A DNA stretch of 64,000 bases from Mesotaenium endlicherianum. Lineage: Eukaryota > Streptophyta > Zygnematophyceae > Zygnematales > Mesotaeniaceae. The stretch covers positions 281,884-345,883 of the forward strand of contig WELA01010281.1 in NCBI GenBank assembly GCA_009602735.1. The letters run 5' to 3'. The number at the start of each line of letters is the position of its first letter. Within the stretch, counting starts at the first letter, position 1. The notes beneath the pieces are model-generated. The model saw only the letters and a list, made by a program, of their open reading frames with translations, ran no database searches and was not told the DNA's origin. The translations under genes and the position numbers were made by a program. Below are positions 58,912 to 64,000 of this stretch, in pieces.

Positions 58912-60390
58912 TTACTGACTGTTGCTGTCTTTTAAAGGCTGGTCTTTTCTCTCGACCTTAGGCAGGTGCTTGACCGGACACTGTTCTCTGTAGTGGCCTT
59001 TCTGCTGACAATGGTAGCAAGTAGATTTTGCTGAGGCTGGTCTCGGCTTAGTCCTACCACCACCCCTTCCATAGCCACCTCGAGAGGGACCACCTCTACC
59101 TCTAGACTGAATAGCATTGTACTCATACTCATATTCATCACCCTGATTATCCTCAGCCTGGTCTCCTTCAACTGCATTGTAGGAACCGTGGGGCTTTTTG
59201 ACAATCTTAGACACCAAAGCGTTACTCTGGCGCTTGTGATTGAACTGCTGCTGATCCCAGGCGTCAGCATCCTGGATCAAGTCAGCCAGTTTCTCATACT
59301 TTTTCTCAGCAAAATGACCAGAGACCTCGGATTTCAAGCCATACCTGAAGTATGCTATCCTATACCGTTCTGGCAAATCAGGCTGCTTCATCATGTTCTC
59401 TTGGAACTTTTGAGCAAACTCAGCAACTGAAGTGGTCTGCTTCAGTGTCAGGGAGATCATCGCATAGATAGCTTTCTCCTGCTGGTTGATGACATCAAAC
59501 TTCTCATGCAACTTCTCGACAAACTCTACCCACGTAGGGTCACCGAGTTGCCGAGCCTTACGCTCTTCCTTCCAGTAAAGCCACCAGTCTGCGGCACTGC
59601 CTTTCAGTAGCGCACCGGTGTGCCTGACCTTCTCGTAATCTTGCAGTTCTGGGTAGTTCTCCAGCCACTGCTCAACATCCGCGAGAAACTTGATCAGGTA
59701 ATATTTTCTGTTTCCCTCAGGATCATAGTCCTGGGGAGGTTTCGGCTTGGGCTTACTAGGCCCTCGGCCACCACCACTAGTGGTGTGAGACCCCAGTTGG
59801 TCTCTGTCCCGGAGTAGGGACATTATGATTCTTTTGTCCTCCTGCTGGGACTGATACATGGTCGCCATTTGCGACTGCATCTGAACGAACAATGCTCCCA
59901 AGTCTACATTTTGGGGTGGTAGATTAGCAAATGCAGCAGCAGCATTGGCATCTACTCGCTGAGTAGTGTCCTCAACAATCCCTCTTGCTCCTGCAGCAGC
60001 AATTCCTGCCGCATTCAGCCGGTCACGTATTTGACCTAGGGGTACATTGAGTTGTACGGCAGGAGGTGGGTTCAGAACATTGGCCCTTGATGCCATAAGT
60101 TCTTCAACAGTGCGCTCGTCAGCTGGCTGTCCTTCCCTCCTTTGTATATCTTCAGCGGCCTTTGCTACTTGTTCAGCTTCTAGTCTGGCTATCTCCTCCT
60201 CAGCTTGCTGAGCTGCGACTGAGGCACTAGCAGCTGCCTCATCTGCTGCCTCCCTAGCTGCAGTATCTGCTACTGCTTCCGAATAGGTACGGTTTCCCGC
60301 TACATGGCTTTCCGCCTGGTTTTCGACATTCTCGTTATCCTGGTTCTTCATGTCTCGGGAGTTGCTAGTTTGAGACCTTGTCCTTACCAT
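58912..60390 (-). CDS. gag: gag of element A
   Basis: 492 residues. Order: Ser/Asn-rich start ([13 protein letters not shown]), an Ala/Glu-rich helical stretch (40-85), a capsid-like core around residues 210-360 ([32 protein letters not shown]), a Gly/Arg-rich linker, and a CCHC zinc knuckle [14 protein letters not shown] near residue 460. GTAAGG directly follows the start codon and could serve as a splice donor for ORF3 mRNA; this is only a candidate. Confidence 0.93.
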   Translation of the reverse strand: MVRTRSQTSNSRDMKNQDNENVENQAESHVAGNRTYSEAVADTAAREAADEAAASASVAAQQAEEEIARLEAEQVAKAAEDIQRREGQPADERTVEELMASRANVLNPPPAVQLNVPLGQIRDRLNAAGIAAAGARGIVEDTTQRVDANAAAAFANLPPQNVDLGALFVQMQSQMATMYQSQQEDKRIIMSLLRDRDQLGSHTTSGGGRGPSKPKPKPPQDYDPEGNRKYYLIKFLADVEQWLENYPELQDYEKVRHTGALLKGSAADWWLYWKEERKARQLGDPTWVEFVEKLHEKFDVINQQEKAIYAMISLTLKQTTSVAEFAQKFQENMMKQPDLPERYRIAYFRYGLKSEVSGHFAEKKYEKLADLIQDADAWDQQQFNHKRQSNALVSKIVKKPHGSYNAVEGDQAEDNQGDEYEYEYNAIQSRGRGGPSRGGYGRGGGRTKPRPASAKSTCYHCQQKGHYREQCPVKHLPKVERKDQPLKDSNSQ

Positions 60391-60424
60391 ACAAAGAAGA
60401 CTGTGATAACTGCTCCGATACCAC

Positions 60425-61145
60425 TGAAATGAATCGACTTACCAAATAGGCGATTAACAATTAATAAAGATCTTTATATCAGCAAGTAATCTTTATGGCA
60501 ATTTCCGTTAACTGGTTAAACGACAAAGGACAACACACTAGCAGGGAATAATACTCGGAAGTCAAATGCGAGTAAACTAGCATCAATAATGCAAATCAGT
60601 AAACTCATACATAAGCAAGGTTAGAAGACAGTGCGTATCAATGGCTTCTCGCCTTGGATTCAGATCTCTCTCAGTAAGCTGTACAAGAGAGTTGGCCTCG
60701 TTTCCGAATGCCGAACTCGAGAGCAATGCCTAGCATATGTACATGGAATGAGTTTACTGTTCAACGGTCAGTGCGATGGCACCGCCTACCCGGGAGTTAA
60801 CCACGTTGGTAGGACCTCGGTTAACCAAATCCACCGCCATCTCCCATCATCCCGAATAGCCATCCATCATAGGGATGTCATCTGGCTATTCATCTAGCAT
60901 ATCGCACTTAGATGCATATCAAGGCAGTTCGCTGCTACCGAGTACGGAAGTCAGCTGGCTGTCAAAGAATGGGTCAGCAAGCTGACTTATATGGACTTCA
61001 GCTTGCTGCTTCCGGCTGAGTCATTAAACTGATAATTATGTAAAGTCCAGCAGACTGACTATTTAACTAAAGTTCAGCAGACTGATCTTAATTAACTATT
61101 ATATTTAAATGAATATTATATCCACTAATATACTGATTCATTACA
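60425..61145 (-). repeat. 5' LTR of element A
   Basis: 721 bp, plus strand TGAAATGAATCGAC to TGATTCATTACA. Confidence 0.95.
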
Positions 61146-61559
61146 ATAGACCTCGGCTTGCCATGTCTGGCAGCGGTCGTCCTTAGAGCTTTTAGAAAGC
61201 CTCTTTACAGATTGCAGAATCCCAAAGGTGTATTGCTCTCCCTGTCTTACCAAGGAATCCACATGCTTGGCCTCAATTGTTGCAATTAGCACCAAATCTG
61301 TGGGCTTCACTGGTGTTTCTGATTGGCGTCCAAAGGAACTACGCTCATTCTTTCCTTTAACAGTGTCTTGTTCAAATGAAAAAGTCACATACTCAGTGCT
61401 GCGGACCTTCGACGCTTGGATTTTAATTTGGTAGTATGTTTTGCTTGAGAGGTCTTCTAACGAGGTATGAAGCTGAGCTCTGACCTCTTCAGCTAAGAGC
61501 CAGAGAAAGGCAGCCAAATACTCCACCACGCTTTCAAAGTTCTTTGGTATTGGCTTCAC
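61146..61559 (-). CDS. Helicase exon b, 5' half
   Basis: Acceptor CGGCAG, then in phase with exon a: VKPIPKNFESVVEYLAAFLW, LLAEEVRAQLHTSLEDL, VKPTDLVLIATIEAKHVDSL, YTFGILQSVKRLSK. This matches the N-terminal region of the family, where a phrase like F.SVEYL...LLEE.RAQL is standard. 138 codons end exactly at the ATAGA target duplication of element A. The frame is taken up again without a gap at 52345. Confidence 0.8.
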
Positions 61560-61841
61560 CTGCCGAAATATTGAAAGATACGAATGGTACTTACGTTTCA
61601 TGTAGGTATGCGTACTTCAACAGAAGGTAAATATTTGCTGGCTTGATTTAATTAATCATACCATGGGAAAAGGGCCATAGTTCGCTGAAGTTCCTTTAAA
61701 CTGGCACTAGTGCTCATGCTTTGCACCTAGTCCCCCACTTTGATTGGTAGCACCAAAATTTAGTCGATTACAATCTTACAAACTGAAACATGAAAACAAG
61801 ACGGAGGGATGTTTTCAAGATCAGACAAATTGCAATATTAC

Positions 61842-61887
61842 CTTGTTCACGTAGAGGTGCTCATTGAAAATGTCCTCCAAGCTCCAG
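61842..61887 (-). CDS. Helicase exon a
   Basis: Reads WSLEDIFNEHLYVNK, the hallmark start of plant SEN1-like proteins, ending at a GTAATA donor (61841). A TTGTTGTCAG acceptor precedes it at 61889-61888. The frame is also open upstream to 62222, so the exon could be longer. Confidence 0.65.
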
Positions 61888-62222
61888 CTGACAACAATGT
61901 TGTTTAGATTGCCTATACCTTCGTATTCTTGAACTACTTTGTGTGCAATAGCTACCTCGGAATTCCTGATGTGCAAATAACATTTTTGCTGGTTTGATTT
62001 TCTGGTAGTGCTTCCAAAGAGATGACTGAATCCAAGAATGTGGTCTTTGTTGTCATGCTTCTTGATCTCCTGAAATATTGGATGTTGCGTAGAATGTAAA
62101 GTGTGGTGTCTCCTTTGTATCCCACCACCTCTGGTTGGAAGAGAAGTTACATCGTGAACTCTATATCTAAGCATACTATCGACATGGTGCAGCTTCTTGC
62201 CGTGACCTGGTATTGTCAACAC

Positions 62223-64000
62223 GTCAAATGGTCACAATCATGGCTTATATGACTCCCAGAATGTGTAATATCTATCAAATTAAATTCAGCAAGTGTTTAA
62301 CCAAGGTCATATGCTGGCCTCATTTTTGTCAATTGACAAACTGGGGAACATGCACTTCATGACATTATATTTGCTAGACATTCGTTTCTTAAATGAATGT
62401 AGTCCATATACAGCCCATGCATATGATGCCCCGTTATAATGTATGTGCTATGACTCATAATGGAAGCTTACCGATATGGGCGTTGGAGCAAGTTTGATCC
62501 TTTGCTGGAAATTTCTAACAGGTTTGATTGCTTGTGAAGCGCATAAATGGGGTCCTTGAATGCCTGCTTTGGAAAGGCCCCCAATGAACTTACCATCAAG
62601 GGTGTTCTCATTTGACAGGCAGTTGCATCACCGCTCGATACAGCACGACAGAAGGACGAATGAATGTATGCTTTCCATAAGTGCTCGTTGAATACAATCT
62701 AGTCTCACTGAGGTTTTCTGCATATGCTCGCATATCTAGAAGCCATTTCTTATCGGCTGCAATATGCACTGGTACAAAACAGATACCCAATTAAGCCTCT
62801 CATGTCACGGACACCAAGCCCACCCAAAATGACTTAATTTTCGATGTGAGCTGATTGTAAAGGTGAGAATTGTAGAGAATGAGTCAGACAGGCGACGATG
62901 GCCACGATATAACCTCCGGAAATCCTCACGCGATGATGTAAACAGCACCTAGTCGCGTCTAAATTCACGTTGCACATTCTGTTCCATTGCTTCGCTCTAT
63001 ACCCCTCCGGTGCTAATGCATGCTCTTTATCCTATACATAGCCGGCAGGCGCTTAACCACAGCCGGCAGGCGTTGACGGTAATTCGCGAAACGAGTCTTG
63101 CTAACAGGTAACTACCGCCAGAAAATCTACAATGGTCAACGTCCACGTCGGTACGGCCGGCTTCAGCCGGCTTCCAAGATCCAGCTGTGCTTTCACCGTG
63201 ATTTTAGGTGCGACTCCGGGTGGTGAAAGTGGGTGAGCTGTGAATGCCATCATTAACCAGAAGCTCCGTTCGTTCGGGCAGCAGGTACAGGCTACAGCTC
63301 TCTTCATTCGTTGTGACTCGTCATATTGAATGCTTCAAGACGTTTGTAAGATACGCCAAACGTTCAATGCCTAAAGTCCTTCCAGCCCCAGTCAGTTGAC
63401 ATTTAAAGAAGCATTGATCAATAAGCTAGCGACTGGGCGTCATTGTAGAGTGGCTCCCTTCCTTCAGCTCGAAGAAACAACAAATTGTTGCTCGCCTCGA
63501 TTAAGTCTACTTAGTTCCCGAAGGCCCTGGGGTCAACCATTCCTGAGGTCCTTCTATGTGATCGAGCAAGTAGCTCTTAAGTGACAGTTGATGATAATCC
63601 GATCATAATGGTAAGGTTCTACGTTAGTTTGCCTGTTATCTAGCGTCTGATCATATATCTTCAGAAAGCGATTGCTTTTAGGACGCGTACCTCATATACT
63701 ATCATGAATTGTTTCGGGGCATGCAGATTCATTTTGTATTGCTCATAAGTCGGCAGGGGAAGGTTCGACTTACCAAATGGTATAGCCCGTACACACAGAA
63801 GGAACGCACTAAGGTACTTTCATTGAGCTGAAATACCCTTCGGTATGGCGTTACCTGTGACTTGCTATGGACGGAGGTATTTATATTGATAGGGAGTGTT
63901 AGTTTAACATCGGGTCTAAGGTGACGAACAAGCCTCCCCCTTTCACGTTGTAGTGCAATGTTTTCATGTACCGGATGGCAGCTTCCCTAGTTCAATCTTG
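62223..64000. other. Upstream flank of the helicase gene and intergenic DNA
   Basis: May contain the first helicase exon and promoter, but no start could be fixed. Short ORFs (62608-62790, 63101-63307) show no family resemblance. The motif shared with 3289-3311 lies at 63607-63630. Confidence 0.4.

Larger units (their letters stand above)
52351..61145 (-). mobile_element. Element A: whole-looking Ty3/gypsy chromovirus with third ORF
   Basis: 8,795-bp minus-strand element with LTRs at 60425-61145 and 52351-53069 and a perfect 5-bp target duplication ATAGA (52346-52350 and 61146-61150). Primer site complement TGCTCCGATACCA at 60411-60423 fits initiator tRNA-Met; the polypurine tract complement is at 53070-53083. 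Gag, pol with chromodomain and ORF3 each read as one open frame, so it looks whole at this level. The LTRs differ by roughly 2-3 % by eye, making it the youngest element here. It lies in the same direction as the helicase gene, inside coding exon b. Confidence 0.95.
45760..61887 (-). pseudogene. SEN1-like superfamily 1 helicase, disrupted host gene
   Basis: Plant-type large P-loop helicase related to SEN1/UPF1 (tRNA-splicing endonuclease positive effector group), likely an RNA or RNA-DNA helicase. Nine or more exons can be followed on the minus strand. They carry the family N-terminal region, Walker A (GPPGSGKT), the DEAA Walker B box, the motif V/VI region (TVDGFQGREIDVTIFSAVRA, NVAATRAKYAMWLVG), and the extended region typical of plant members with a TPR/UvrD-like tail. 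Evidence for decay: element A (8.8 kb) sits inside exon b, and three in-frame stops occur (TGA 51775-51773, TAG 50470-50468, TAG 49648-49646). Splice sites and long frames are otherwise kept, so loss looks recent. The 3' part of the gene runs to or beyond 45760. Confidence 0.8.

Noticed and set aside
63765-63785. LTR edge of the A/B family (TCGACTTACCAAATGG)
   Set aside because: About 14 bases match the LTR start region, but nothing after it does; probably chance.
63905-63945. Third micro-LTR (TCTAAGGTGACG ... CCCCCTTTCA)
   Set aside because: Only loosely similar to the LTR ends, does not start with TG at the right place, and has no flanking duplication.

Overview
This window looks like nuclear DNA of a streptophyte (land plant or charophyte alga). 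The evidence is a phytochrome N-terminus, plant-type telomeric heptamers (CCCTAAA), chromodomain Ty3/gypsy elements primed by initiator tRNA-Met, and a large spliced SEN1-like helicase of the plant family. A short phytochrome first exon, cut by an intron long before the chromophore domain, argues against a seed plant. A charophyte or other non-seed streptophyte fits best, but the species is not proven. Two single N characters (36130, 45084) show this is a draft assembly.

Layout, left to right. 1-806: 5' part of a phytochrome gene on the minus strand. 3747-6992: decayed, 5'-truncated chromovirus (element D) carrying a nested 28-bp micro-LTR. 9244-18056: complete but broken chromovirus (element B) with 5-bp target duplications. 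18531-19468: C-terminal exons of an unidentified host gene, one of them split by a 41-bp micro-LTR. 21445-26126: half of another Ty3 element (element E), which sits in the integrase end of an old relative of B. 26127-31800: that relative (element F), with the odd order pol end, ORF3, one LTR, gag, pol start. 32914-33185: possible host exon. 34000-40153: chromovirus of the D family (element C) with perfect target duplications. 41391-41762: hypothetical coding segment. 45760-61887: exons of the helicase gene on the minus strand, broken by a whole-looking 8.8-kb chromovirus (element A, 52351-61145) that landed inside a coding exon.

Three things stand out. First, elements A, B and F carry a third open reading frame between the chromodomain and the 3' LTR. 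All three copies have a near-perfect branch-point sequence (YACTAAC) 23-24 nt before a GCAG acceptor that abuts the ORF3 start codon, so a spliced subgenomic mRNA is likely. ORF3 is strongly diverged between A and B although their gag-pol is almost identical. Second, two micro-LTRs (28 and 41 bp) keep both exact LTR ends and perfect 5-bp target duplications. The 41-bp one lies in a host coding exon and could, with its duplication, act as a 46-nt intron. Third, the helicase gene appears to be a recent pseudogene: exon insertion plus three in-frame stops, with splice sites otherwise well kept.

Coordinates of LTRs and target duplications were read base by base. Percent identities are estimates by eye. 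Exon models rest on splice consensus and family resemblance recalled without a database.
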